Below, piece by piece: positions 1-14,190 of a DNA stretch of 64,000 nt. The stretch is from Cystobasidium ongulense. Lineage: Eukaryota; Basidiomycota; Cystobasidiomycetes; Cystobasidiales; Cystobasidiaceae. Made by a program: the position numbers and the translations under genes. The stretch lies in NCBI GenBank assembly GCA_022835595.1, contig BQUP01000006.1:1129307-1193306 (forward strand), given 5' to 3'. The notes under the pieces were generated by a model, which was not told where the DNA came from, made no database searches, and saw only the letters and a program-made list of their open reading frames with translations. Every line of letters begins with the position of its first letter. Within the stretch, counting starts at the first letter, position 1.

Positions 1-2470
1 CGAGTGGATGTACGCGTTGACGTGAAGATTCCAGGCGGTGTCGAAGCATACATTGTAGATTCAAGAGGCGAACGGCATGCACCTACACCGGCAATTTGGA
101 CAGAGGTCTACTTGACAAGCGCTTTACGTTCGATCCTATATGCGGATGATCCAAACTACAAGATAGCCGGATACAGGAAGCTTGATCCCATCAAGACTCT
201 GGAAGATGAAGTACGCTTTGTAGCAGCAGCGGATGCATGCTACTCGAAAGGTTCGTCTTTACCAAACTCCAAGATAGACGCCTTTGCTGATGTTATCGGC
301 ACGCAGGATGGTCGCTCGGATCGGATCCTGAAATTCAAGTAGCTACCAACGTCTCGAACCACCTCATGTCGGGAATAATGAAGTATTTTGGCGATTCCGG
401 GAGGTGAGTAAGCATCAGCTTGATGCTAGAAGTACTGCATTGACGCAGGCACATTTGCAGATACGGCCCCGCGGTCAATCTGTTTGAAAAGCTCGTTGTC
501 CGTGATGGCGAGATCGCTAGCCTGTTGGCCAGTGCATATATTGGCATGGGTACGAGACGCGCTTTTTCCGCGACGGCCACAGATTAATATCTTCTCTTCT
601 CACAGACGAGGAAGTAAAGGCAGTTCAGGTCCTTCACCGAGCGATACTGGAGCATCCGCAATCGTATCCTCTGCTCCATGTACAGGCTGATTTATTACGC
701 AAAAAGGTAGGTTCTAAACAGAGATTGTATTTTGAGCGAATTACCGACCATTTCATTCCATATTTCCAGAACAAAGCAGATTGGGCATTCAAGCTGGCGA
801 GACAAGCTGTCAACTGTGCACCGTCCGAATTCATTACCTGGTCAAAGTTGACTGAAGTCAATATTGAATTGAAGGACTATGATGCTGCACTGCTTGCGCT
901 TAACTCTTGTCCCATGTTCACATACAACGAGCGGGATATGCACCGGATGCCTACCCCTCAAAGAACCCATCTACCTGTCAAGCAATTTATCACGGAATCA
1001 GGGGTGCTCCCAGCAGACTCGAGCAACGATCCAAATAGTAGCGAGCACGATCAAGCAGACATTGCTCTGCTGCGTCTGCCCGCCCCAAATCTCAAAGGAA
1101 CATGGAAGAAAGCATACGATCTGCTAACGCAGATTGTTGCGCAGGTCGGATGGGATGAGCTGCTGCGAGCGCGGTCAGAAGTATTTGTGATGGAAGAAGA
1201 GTACAGGATGCAAAAGCAGCTGCAAGACGGATCTCCAATGCCTGAAAACGCTGATACAGGCAACGACGAGCCAGATGAGAATGGAGCCGACGATAACGCT
1301 AGTACGCATGCCTTGAGATCATCCGTTACCGAATCGAACCGGCCTTCTTCGCAATCGAAACAGCGAACCCAAACAAACGGTTCTATCTCTCCTGCCGATG
1401 ACCCTCACAAACAGTTGCAGAGGTCTCCCGAACCCCCGGCTTCACCAATACCGGAAATTAGGATCTCAGAGCATAACGAAGAGGATGAATCAGCAGAAGA
1501 AATGGAAGAAGATCGATCAGAGCCAGCCAAAGAAGCAGCTCAGAGCAGTATGACCGGCCCAGCACCAGGAGTGGGAAAGCCAGCTACGACACATTTGAGC
1601 GAGGCGCACGATGCCACCGAGGACGAGATTGCCAAGGGGGCTGGCGCTTCGCAGTCAGATCTTGACGAACCTGCGAGTGCACCAGCAGCCTTGCAGGAAG
1701 CAAATAAACAAAGTTCTTCGAGCCCTTCGCTAGTAGACAAGCGACTCTGTGAGCGCTGGCTGGACAATCTGTTCATGGTCCTATATGAGGTGAGTCCTCC
1801 GCGTGTAACAATGAACCGCCGTACCTGCTGACGTGAAATGCTTGGCAGGATTTACGAGTATACACGATTTGGCGATCTGAGATTGCGCACTTCAAAGCAC
1901 AACACCTGCCATACCGCAAAACACCGACGGAATGGGAAATCCTAGGTGATCTAGCGCAGCGTCTGCATCATCGCGAAGAGGCAAAAGATGCATATCAGCG
2001 ATGTATAGAACAATCTGCTGCAAGCGGAACTTCGCGCTTCCCTGCAAAGGTCTGGCAGAAGTTGCTGGAATATTACGTCGATGAGGGAGATGTGCAGAAA
2101 TCGTTGAATGCTATCATACGCTTAGCGACGTATCAGCATCGTTGGTACCAGGAAATGGCGTATCCGACAACCGGTGAGTCTGCTCAGACCGCAAATACGC
2201 GAGTTATCTCCTGGTGAAAGCCCTGCTTACCGCTTTGTGATCCAGTCGCGCACCAATTATATCGCTTGATTCAGCGTGAAGGTGTCTCGAAAGTATCATA
2301 TTCCCTGGTCTCGAGTAAGTGGCTGCTGACTGCAAGCCCAGAAAACACAGCTTCTGATTCTGATTCTGATTCTTTCCTCAGTGAACGTGCCTCAGCCTGT
2401 TCTAAAGCACTGTATTCAGCCCATGTTCCATTACGCGCAAGCTTTACAGATACCCGGGTCAGAATATTGA
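1..2470 (+). CDS. ChAPs family exomer cargo adaptor (BCH1/BUD7/CHS6 type), 5' end missing
   Basis: The reading frame is open from the window edge, so the start lies upstream. The spliced product carries ChAPs hallmarks: VDVKIPGGVEAYIVDS, a block ending VATNVSNHLMSGIMKYFGD, tetratricopeptide-like helices (YGPAVNLFEKL; KADWAFKLARQAV), and a C-terminus ending in HYAQALQIPGSEY. In yeast these proteins bind Chs5 and Arf1 in the exomer coat, which exports selected cargo such as chitin synthase 3 from the trans-Golgi network. Clear introns lie at 404-460, 550-605, 707-769, about 1790-1850, and two more near 2175-2245 and 2310-2380. The first junction is unclear: the frame changes between about 250 and 340, fitting either an 89-nt intron (251-339) or a 29-nt one (311-339). 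A large acidic, Ser/Pro-rich insert (about 1210-1740) interrupts the conserved part. Family assignment is firm; choice of paralogue is not. Confidence 0.88.
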
Positions 2471-2773
2471 GTTCTCAAAGGGCGCGAGTTTGTGCTTTCA
2501 TTGGTGTGGACAGGCACAAACTCTGTGGCGAGAAGTTATAGAAGCGGTGTATACCAGAAAGAAAGCTTACGCTAGCAATGAACAAAAGCGAGACAATTAG
2601 GCTCCCTTGATCTGTTAACAGTCGTGCTTGAGCTTCAAAGATATGTTGCTTTTGAAATTTTGGCCTTTCGGTCGCGTCGTCTTTGGCGCGACGGTCTTCG
2701 CTTGCTTCTTTCTTCTGCATATCGCCCATCCAGCGATGAAAGTCAGCGCAAGCCCACAAGCACCAACACCGTC

Positions 2774-4497
2774 ATGACGCAGGTGGGGAGCGATGATCTC
2801 GATGCGCTCGCAGCGCTTTCGAGCGTCTCGTCCTCGCTTTCCGCCAGCTTTCCACTGCCATTTCGCATTCTCGTCCTCGTCTCGCTGGGAGCGTTGTGCT
2901 GGGCCCTCAATCTGCATGTTCTGCATTTGATGGGCATAGACACTGCAGTCGTGCTCGACATACGTAGCCCGTCCAGCCCCAACGAACACATCCACCCTTC
3001 GACGCTGTATCCGCCAGTGTACCAGCTCGCAGCGTGCCTCGCAGCATGGACTGGCCTCTGCTGGACGCTCGGCTTCCAGCTCGTCGCTGGCGGCGACGGG
3101 CAGTCTGCAGCGGGCAAGCTGGTCGCAGCCATGTCGCTTTTCCTCGCTGCTGCTCTGCTCTTCCTGCCTGCAGACCGCCTGAAGAAGTCGGAACGAATGC
3201 TGTTGATCAGGTGCGTCGCGAGTCCCTCAATATACACTGAAACGAGAGACTGATGTCGGCCGCAATGTCGTTCAGATCCCTCAAAAGAACAATCACAGAC
3301 AGCATCTTTCGGCCAGTACCATTCTGCGATGTCATTCTTGCAGACGTCCTCACTTCTTTCGCAAGAGTCTTGGCCGACTTCTGGGTGTGCATATGCATCG
3401 TACTCTTCATCAACTTTGGCGAAGACGACAGTCTCGTAGAGCAGTATCGCAACCTCGGGGTCCCTATCATCACAGCCCTCCCCTACCTCTTTCGCTTTCG
3501 ACAATGCATCGCCGAGTATTTCACGGCACCCGCAATCTCGCCCTCCCTCCCAGCTGCGCACACAACAGGCACCTCAACTCTCCAGATACCAGCAAACGGA
3601 CACGCATCAGCTTCCTTTCACAATGCTCCAAATCTTCAACAGCACCGTCATCAGCCTTCCATCTTCGTCGCTCCTGCATCAGCCGCGTCAACGCCAGCTT
3701 CACCCCGTACCCGAGCGCTCTACAATGCCCTCAAATACTCGACAGCCTTTCCGGTCATCATATTGTCTGCTCTCCAGAATGGCCGTGATCCATTTAATCA
3801 TCCACATGACGCTGCAGTGGTTAATCGAGGGCTGTCACCTACCAATTGGCTCTCCTCGATGGCTCTCTTTAAACTCTGGCTATTAAGCGTTCTCGTCAAT
3901 TCACTGTATTCATTCTGGTGGGATGTAACAAATGACTGGGGTCTGCATCTACTCAGCCCTGTATTTAAGCGCGACTTTCCTTTCCTCGAGGCGCCAAAAG
4001 GAGGCACCTGGTTGCGAAAGACTACGCTCTTCCCGGATTCTACGGTCTACTACCTTGTAGTAATTCTCGACCTTGTCCTGCGCTTCACATGGTCATTGAA
4101 GTTATCGCCACATCTGCATTCCATACACGAGATAGATCTGGGTATCTTTATGCTTCAAGCGCTTGAAGTCATTCGTCGTTGGATCTGGGTTTACGGCCGG
4201 ATAGAGTGGGAAGCGGTACGGAAAGGCGGTGATGCGCTGGAGGAGAGAATGCGCTTGCGACATAACGTCAGTGACGATAAACTGCCACTGAGGGCGGGAG
4301 GAGGTCATTCACCCCCACTTTCGCCAGTTTTAGCGTCATCGCAGCCTTCAGGAAGCGTGTCCTTGGATCGGCGAGTGTCAGCCAGTCAAAGAAAGGGCAA
4401 CACTACAAGGCAGTCCCAACACGAGTATGATTCGTTCCTGGACGATAGTACGGGGCCTGGGCGTTCAAGCGCGGTCGTAGACTCTCCAAAGCGGTAA
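2774..4497 (+). CDS. ERD1: EXS/ERD1-family multi-pass membrane protein
   Basis: Two exons are joined across a 65-nt intron (3211-3275), giving about 550 residues. Several hydrophobic segments appear early (FRILVLVSLGALCWALNL; LVAAMSLFLAAALLFLPA), followed by the EXS signature: RPVPFCDVILADVLTSFARV, YLFRFRQCI, then SFWWDVTNDWGL and LEVIRRWIWVYGRIEWEAV. This pattern is shared by yeast Erd1 and by the C-terminal half of XPR1/SYG1. There is no SPX domain, which favours Erd1, a Golgi protein needed to retain lumenal ER proteins and linked to phosphate recycling from glycosylation. The Met at 2774 sits just before the first hydrophobic stretch; the frame is open further upstream without homology. 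A Ser/Ala/Pro-rich insert (about 3540-3720) lies between the EXS blocks. The hydrophilic C-tail (after about 4270) is lineage-specific. Confidence 0.85.
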
Positions 4498-4737
4498 TTA
4501 GGTGACCTCCCGCAGGTAGCAGTTGTATGAGGATTATATTTTTTTACAATATAGACGCATCTTATTAGTATGGTATAATATCAAGTATCGAGTATATGGT
4601 GCTATTAATACAGTATTTGGCACACAGCAAGCATTAGCTGTCTAAGCCGATGTATCGGAAAAATAACGGTATCGAGCATCTGTCATTGACAATTGTACAT
4701 CAATTCGAGTACGAAAGTATACCCTTATTTAAGACAC
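4498..4737. other. Convergent intergenic gap, AT-rich
   Basis: This short AT-rich stretch lies between the ERD1-like stop and the LCB3-like stop and presumably holds both 3' UTRs and poly(A) signals. It could also hide a last small exon of the LCB3-like gene, because the stop codon at 4738 is part of a GTGAGT donor-like sequence on the minus strand. Confidence 0.5.
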
Positions 4738-6879
4738 TCACGTTGCGATATAGCCTATTCCAGCGTATACTCCGACCTTGGTCAGAACATCAATATCGTA
4801 GTGAACCGGGTGAAGATCCTTAACGGGCGGTCCACCTTTCTGTCCCTTCCCTAAGGTCTTTTTATTAGGACGGGTACTAGAGGTTCCGACAATGTGCAAG
4901 TGATGCGCTGGGTGCTCTGAGAAATTCGGAGTCGTAGGCGAAGGCGTTACGGATAATTCGCCTTGGTTGTTGATGAAAGAAGGAACTTCTAGTGACGGAG
5001 AGCCTAGCGTAGTTAGATCCAGGACTGATGGCACAGCATGTATCGGATTGCTTTTCTCCACCTCACGATAGCCACTTGCAAACAAATCAGGTGGACCATC
5101 AGTTATAGCGTTAACGCTATCCAGGCATCTGCAGTGACACACCTTGCTCGCTGATAATGTCGCCGAGGTAGATCGATGATTGGGCGGAAGAGATTGAAAG
5201 CCGGTGGAAGCAGGATATGTAAAGCCCTCTTGGCAATTATGCGCCAGCTAAGGATGAGGCTGATACCCAGAACGAGTTTCACAAGTGCACAGGCGATCCA
5301 GGTCAAGAGTAGATGTCGGTCTCCTTCTTCGAGTGTGAATGTGCCTCTTGTGGCGACTATGACTTGACTCATGTATACGTTGTACCAACGTCCAAGGGCA
5401 ATACCACCTGCCACAGCGACGAAAGCTATCGCGTCTTCGAAGCACGGACAGTCGTCGACGGGCTCCGGATGAATGAAAATAAGAGCGAGACACAAAGGTA
5501 TGATGAGGGTAGGAGCTATATGGAGATTCTTGATGAGCTCAGTGACGAGGTCCTGCCTATTAGCTCTAGGTACTCACCTGTAGAGCCGCTTTTCTCCAGG
5601 AAGCTTTCGTAAACAGGTGTGAATAGCATATTCCCGTACCAGATCGCTGTTCCTAGCAGAGTTCCAGCTATGCAGTCTGAGGCGAACTTTCAGATGGAGA
5701 GATAATTTGGGGATGAGACAGAACTCACCTGTCATGCTGTGCATGCCGCAGTATATCCCTGGACAATTCAGTTCGTATTCAGCGAAGCTTGTATTGTGCC
5801 ATTCCAGTATTGACAACTCACTGCCGGCGACCACTGACACCCCATACAATGCACACAAACCCAATACAATACTGTTCTGCACCAAAGGTTCGTCGCCTCG
5901 CAAGCTTTGCAAGTAAAGCTGGGCAAAATACAAGCTGACGGAAACAGCGTTGGTGGAGTGTGTTGATGGAAAGCCATATTCCAGGCCATGTGAGGAAATG
6001 GAAAGGCGCTCTACAGGAGGGGTGTAGGGACGAGGCACGCAAACAAGATCCTAAGAGCAACGTACGTCGCTTTAGCAAAGTTTCAACAATATGATTTACG
6101 CATCCTCCTTCGGACTTACTTTTATTACCGACGAGCTATACACGCCGAGAGCCAGAATGTTCACGAGCCTGAAATACGCAGTAGGGTATCAGCAATACAT
6201 GTAACGGCGCGAGAAATGGCAAGCACTGACCCTCTGGCAGTTTCGGCGTAACCGAACCAGAAGAAAACCGGAAGACCTATCATGAATGCGGCACTGCATC
6301 AACAGACTTTATCAGCTGCGTTTAGCTGGCTGGAAGAAGGTGCTGGGGGTGTTCGCACTGTGTTCCAAGGATGGAAGTCCAGATGAAGTATGTATCGAGG
6401 AACCCAGCTCTTGAGCTTCTCTGAAGGTGTTTGATGGGTGTGGGCGTGTGATCGAAGGGAACAACATGAAATCAAGCTTTGAGTGTCAGTCTACACACTG
6501 TATCGAGATAGCAGTGCATAAGGAGACCCACTTGGATCTTCGATAGAATCGGACTCTCCCACTCTACGCCTCTGACAAGAATCCTGCGAATGCGGTATCG
6601 CCATGCAGGCATACTCCGTTTGTAGACTTCGTCAGGCTGACATCCCGCAGAGAGGGCGAGAACATCTTCCTCAACGTCAGGCGACTGCCGCCGCGAGTGC
6701 TTGTCGTCGTTCGCTGGGCTGCCGCTTCGTGAGCTGCGGGAGCGTATTGACGATGAAGGTGATTTGGGCCGAGCCCATGCAGGCACACTTGATGGGTATC
6801 GCTGCTGACTGGAGTCTGCTGGTGGTAGATCCAGTCTAGGGAGCGCAGCAGTCGCGCTGCGTCCATCTGACGAGAGCAT
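4738..6879 (-). CDS. LCB3: Sphingoid long-chain-base 1-phosphate phosphatase (PAP2 superfamily)
   Basis: This many-exon gene (about eight) encodes an ER membrane phosphatase that dephosphorylates dihydrosphingosine/phytosphingosine 1-phosphate, opposing the sphingoid-base kinases. All three PAP2 active-site motifs can be read after splicing: KDLVCVPRP (motif 1), GFPSTHSTNAVS (motif 2) and GRIYCGMHSMTD (motif 3). The motif 3 Arg comes from joining across the intron near 5760-5822, and its Asp requires the acceptor that gives DCIAGTLLG. Membrane segments follow, e.g. FVAVAGGIALGRWYNVYM. The N-terminus (start at 6879) is a Ser/Arg-rich cytosolic tail and the next exon reads LDTYFIWTSILGT, a family hallmark. 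The product appears to end VGVYAGIGYIAT, where yeast proteins continue, so another 3' exon is possible. Confidence 0.87.
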
Positions 6880-7301
6880 GTGTGCACTCTGCACAACACT
6901 GGAGCTCAGTGTAGTGTGCGAATGAGTTGTGCATAGGAAAAACGCAGAGACACAATCAAGGTCCAGCTTTCGCAAAAACCACGTGCTCGAAAATAATGAA
7001 GATGATCATCCTCCACGTGAAGAAGCAAGCAAAGACTACCATATTGAAGGAAGAACGAGTATCATGTGTCGTAGATATAGATACAGAGCAGGAACGAGCC
7101 GTCTGCCACAATAAAGGAGAGTTCGGTCTGCCGGATTAGCAAAAACCTTGCACGCGCTAGTCATTCACTCCGGTGCCTAAAATCTATTCAAAGGTAACTA
7201 GCAGAAAGAAACTGTGCAGGTGAACTGGATAAATCATGAAGGGCGAGCGGGATATTTCTTTCAGATGTTGAATTGAGCTTTTCGTACCTCTAGATCATAC
7301 T
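6880..7301. other. Intergenic region between two minus-strand genes
   Basis: About 420 bp upstream of the LCB3-like start and downstream of the calcineurin stop. Only short unconserved open frames are present; it presumably holds the LCB3 promoter and the calcineurin 3' UTR. I see no RNA gene. Confidence 0.5.
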
Positions 7302-10377
<3,076 letters not shown>

Positions 10378-11084
10378 GATGGCAGATGAAGCCAATGAGA
10401 CCTCGTCACAAGTCTTGCCGGGTGGTCGTGCTGTTGCCGTCTAGTCGAAGGCCTTGTGCGCGGGTGGGTGGGTGTCACTGGGCGGGCGAGATATTGTATT
10501 TGAAAGTGCGCTTCTGGACAGGCTGAGCGGCGTGAAATGTAGTCGACAGACCTCGCAGACTGTTTCCTGCTGGCTAACTGATTGGCGAGCTTGTCCGAGC
10601 AGTGTTGAAAGTCAATGGGAGCGGAACTGAGAGGCTGCCACAATGGAACCGCTTGAAATTCACCTGGTCGGCAGCCTTCAGGCTTTGTATATAGCACTCC
10701 GCGACAGGCGCAGCGTTCTAGCCTGTTACGCAGCACGAGCTCGACGCGATGCTCGTCCATCTTGTCTCCCTTATACAGAGCTCCTCGTCACTCCAGGCAC
10801 AAACTACGCGATTTGCCACATCTCACAGCGCGCTGGAAGCAGACTCTTGCCCAAAAGGTTCATCGTTGCATCAGCGAGAGCAGGTTACACTCCGGTGCAT
10901 GTAAGAAGTCAAGTCAAGAATTTCTATATCAGATACAGCTCGACGCTAAGTCTCAGCAGGCAATACAAAGACTACCAGACTACTAATACGGGATGAAGCA
11001 AAGAGGGAGATACTGTACATGGCCATGATCACGCCGATGCCGTAGCAGAGTACAACTAATGTGCAGCATATGCGAGGAGGCCAC
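10378..11084. other. Intergenic region upstream of calcineurin A and downstream of ATG18
   Basis: About 700 bp without a gene I can defend. The longest plus-strand open frame (10643-10996) has no recognisable domain and compositionally unremarkable sequence, so I treat it as chance. The calcineurin promoter should lie here. A G-rich run (gcgggtgggtgggtgtcac) occurs near 10458-10477. Confidence 0.45.
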
Positions 11085-12880
11085 CTAGTCCGTGGGCGAC
11101 ATGCCCGATCCATCCTCTGGTTCCAGCAGGCTGAGGGTAGACACAATGCGTCAAACATGCACTGAGCTAAGAGCTTCAAATGAGCGTTTGCTGTCGCCTA
11201 CCTATAACTCTTCTGTAGCACACATTCTCCCCCGTTCTCCAAATCCACATTATAGCAGTAATATATCCCTTCACTCGTGAGCACCATGATCTGCGGCGCG
11301 GTACCAGAGAGCGCAACGACGCTCTTGACACCCGCTTGTGGGAGCTTAAGGAAAGCAAAATCACGATGTGGTTCCCATAATGATGAGACGTTGCTTGGTA
11401 AAAGACCCCCTATCGAGCCTGCTAATGAGCGACCGATTGTAAAGGACTTGTTGCGAATGGAGCTGTTTTGTGGACAATGATATTAGCTCGTGAGCCTCTT
11501 GGCTTTCGAATCCGGCATTCATCCTACCTCGTACTTTGACTCCGTTTATTATCAATAAAAGCGTCGTAGGAACCTCTCCCACTGCTCGAGCTAAACCGTC
11601 CGACTTGACTATCATTGTCATCATCCTCATCACCACTCCCTGTACTTGATCTAGCAGCTTTCTTGGCAGCTTCAGCACGTTGTGCAGCAGGGGTTTTAGC
11701 TTGTTCCTTTTGCTCTGTTTGAAGTTTATAAATGTGCACAGTTTCAGAATCACTGCTAACAGCCAGTAAAGAACTGACTGGATTGAAAGCAATACTGAAT
11801 ATCCGTGCACTGTATGTTCCTCTTCGGAATTGAGCTACATTGTCGCCGTTGGGTACCGAGAAGACTCTGATGACGGTGCCCTTGTCACTAGCTGTGGCGA
11901 GAAGAGTCCCTGTGCTGTTGAGTTGTACGCAAGCCAGCGAAGTCTTGTGCGCTTGGACAATGTTCGTCACACTCAATGAGAGAGCATCGAATAGTATAAC
12001 ATCGCCGGCTGATTGCGTTGAGCTAGCAACTGGCGCGGCTGATGGAACCGAATTGCCAAACGATGTCGAAGGTGAGGGCAGTGGAGAGGGGTAAGCTAGG
12101 TAGCAGTTGTCTGACGATGGGGCTAGTGTACATATTGCTGAATGACAGATCCATTAGCTTGCTGGGAACTGACTTGACATTGTTCACGCAACATACCTTG
12201 CGGATTTGGACTCGTCTCAATGGTGTGTAAGAGCTTCATGTTGCTGATGTCGTACACGTAGATCTGCTCCTCCAGTACGACCACTAACCGTCTCCGGTTG
12301 AGCTTTACTGACAGTACTGAAGTTGGAAAGTTGAGCTCGCATATTGTTGATTGCCGCTGGAATGACCAGTATGGATTGCCAAGAATGGTAGGCAGATAGC
12401 ACAAGGTGCAGATGGGGATGGCAGCGATCGGCATAGATAGCTATTTAGCTGTTGTTACAGGCTTCCATGCTATCGATACTTGACCTACCTTTGTATTCAC
12501 TATCTGGAGTTTACGAGTACTGGAACCAGGTTTGTCGCCAGCTCCTACCAAGGCGACCAGGCTCGTGCAGAAGAGCATCTCGACGATAGAGCACGCACTC
12601 TCATCTGGCGATGTTGGCGTGTTTCAGTTGATGGAGCTTATAGTATTCGAAATGACAAGCTGTCTTGTCACTCACTCCGCCAGTATACACGCCCAAACGG
12701 GTCACAGTTCGTGATAGAGTACCCTTTCCGCGTGCCTACGCTGATACAGGTGGCATCTTGATTGAAGCCGGCGCACAGCAACGAGGGATTAGCCTTGTAG
12801 TTTCCGGTCGCTGTCTTCTGCACTGCGTTCTTGCCAGCTGATGGCTGCTTCTGCGTTGTCCCGCTGCCTGATGGAGCCAT
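11085..12880 (-). CDS. ATG18: PROPPIN WD-repeat phosphoinositide-binding autophagy protein (ATG18/WIPI)
   Basis: A multi-exon gene encoding a seven-bladed propeller that binds PI3P and PI(3,5)P2 and works with Atg2 in autophagosome growth and vacuole homeostasis. Family landmarks, in order: [14 protein letters not shown] (exon 1), [19 protein letters not shown] and [46 protein letters not shown], then the diagnostic FRRG lipid-binding motif in [16 protein letters not shown] (near 11800-11840). A Lys/Ala/Ser linker follows, then [15 protein letters not shown] and the C-terminus [18 protein letters not shown]. The stop at 11085-11087 is reached only by splicing the last short exon. FRRG being present excludes a non-lipid-binding WD protein. 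Assignment to Atg18 rather than Hsv2/Atg21 rests on overall similarity and is less sure. Confidence 0.92.
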
Positions 12881-13229
12881 GGCGGGCTGGATGACGCTGC
12901 CTGCCAGCCAGAACCTGCTTGCGGCCTCTGGTCAGTCGAGACTAGGGCAGTCTGTCGGGCTCTCCAAGTATCCTCGAGATAGATGCAGCAGGTAATGGAT
13001 GTGGTGCTGCACCGAGCTGGTCCGGCCGTCTGTCCAGTCGGTGTCAATTGCCTGCTCGATTGGGAGCTGGGCGACAGCTGGCTCTTGCATCCCCGCCACG
13101 AAGCCTCACCTCGTATTGCCTAGAAGCATCTCCCACACTGCAGTCCATCTACTACCAGCTAAGGCTGCTGTCTGACTTGGCTGTCCAACCCGCTTGGCCT
13201 GAACGAGTCTGGTAGATCCGCCATACATT
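12881..13229. promoter_or_regulatory. Divergent promoter region, ATG18 / GFA-family gene
   Basis: The 349 bp between two start codons facing away from each other must contain both promoters. I see no diagnostic motif beyond short pyrimidine-rich patches. Confidence 0.5.
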
Positions 13230-13861
13230 ATGACGGAAATAGAAGGCGTCTGTTATTGCGGACACACCACATACACTGTGCATAATCCTCAAGACAACAT
13301 CAAGGTGTCTGCTTTCTGCCATTGCTCGAGATGTCAAAGACTCAATGGCGCGCCGTGCATCTGGGTGCGTCTATGATGCTGCGGCGGCTAGACGAACCGG
13401 GGCGCTTGGTACCATTGCCTTTGCTGATGTAGTCACACATTCTCGACCCTGATACCTTCTCCGGCACCGCTTAGACTACTCACTGGAAGTCAGAAGGCGT
13501 AACATGGCATGCAGAACCTCAGATGTACGAAGTAGTTGCAGGCATCAAGTATCGTCTACGTTGCGAGAAGTGCGGTGTGCCAATCGGCACATGGAACGAG
13601 AAGAAGAAACAGTAAGCCGTCTACCGTTCTTCAGTTTCTCCGAAGAACCGTGTACTGATCTTTCTCTTCTATCACTTCAGATGGTCTTTGTGGCCTGTAC
13701 ACTTCAAGCTTCGTGATGAAGAAAGTAATCGAATCAAAGTTGAAGATGTGCCATGGTTGAAGCCTACATCTCACATTTTCTATTCTACGCATATAATAGA
13801 GGCGAAGGATGGGTTGCCAAAGTATGAAGGGTACGAAGGCCAGAGTACTCTACTCCAGTAG
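13230..13861 (+). CDS. GFA/CENP-V family zinc-binding protein
   Basis: Three exons encode about 155 residues. Zinc ligands of the GFA (glutathione-dependent formaldehyde-activating enzyme) fold are visible: CYCGHTTYTV, then FCHCSRCQRLNGAP, then RCEKCGVPIGTWNEKKKQWS, giving the CxC, CHCxxC and CxxC sets. Introns follow CIW (about 13363-13470) and KKK (about 13613-13680). Bacterial GFA proteins condense or bind formaldehyde-glutathione adducts; most fungal members have no proven substrate, so only the fold and metal site are secure. The C-terminal third (PWLKPTSHIFYSTHIIEAKD) is also typical of fungal members. It is transcribed away from ATG18 and shows no obvious functional link to it. Confidence 0.85.
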
Positions 13862-14190
13862 TCCGCATCCCGAGGAACTACCTCCCTGTCGTCTACATTC
13901 ATACTTTCTCGATAGACAGCGGCTCTGGGGAATATAGAACAGCAGTGCAGATTGTCACGCATCAAATACGATGATTTGTGTACTCATAACAAATACACAA
14001 TGATTGCCAGATCATAGTACACATATACCTTACTGAATGATGATCGAGAATCTCGAGAGACGCGACTGGCCTTTCGCGTTAGAGCGTCTTGCTCCTCACC
14101 ATGCCTGTACTGCTTGTACAGGATGCACACACATCGGTGACCAGTTCTTCTGTTTGAACGACCTATGCCTGGCTGCTACTCCGCCTTGCC
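13862..14190. other. Intergenic gap before the EZH2-like gene
   Basis: About 330 bp between two plus-strand genes, presumably the 3' UTR of the GFA gene and the promoter of the EZH2-like gene. Nothing else is recognisable. Confidence 0.45.

Noticed and set aside
2743-3561. 272-codon minus-strand open frame
   Set aside because: Lies antisense to the ERD1-like exons, has no domain, and mirrors their codon pattern.
5640-5740. Loss of the motif 3 Asp in the LCB3-like phosphatase
   Set aside because: An upstream acceptor (CCTCAG) yields HSMTDCIAG, restoring the Asp, so the active site looks intact.
10643-10996. 117-codon plus-strand open frame
   Set aside because: No recognisable domain, no splice support, sits in the calcineurin promoter region.
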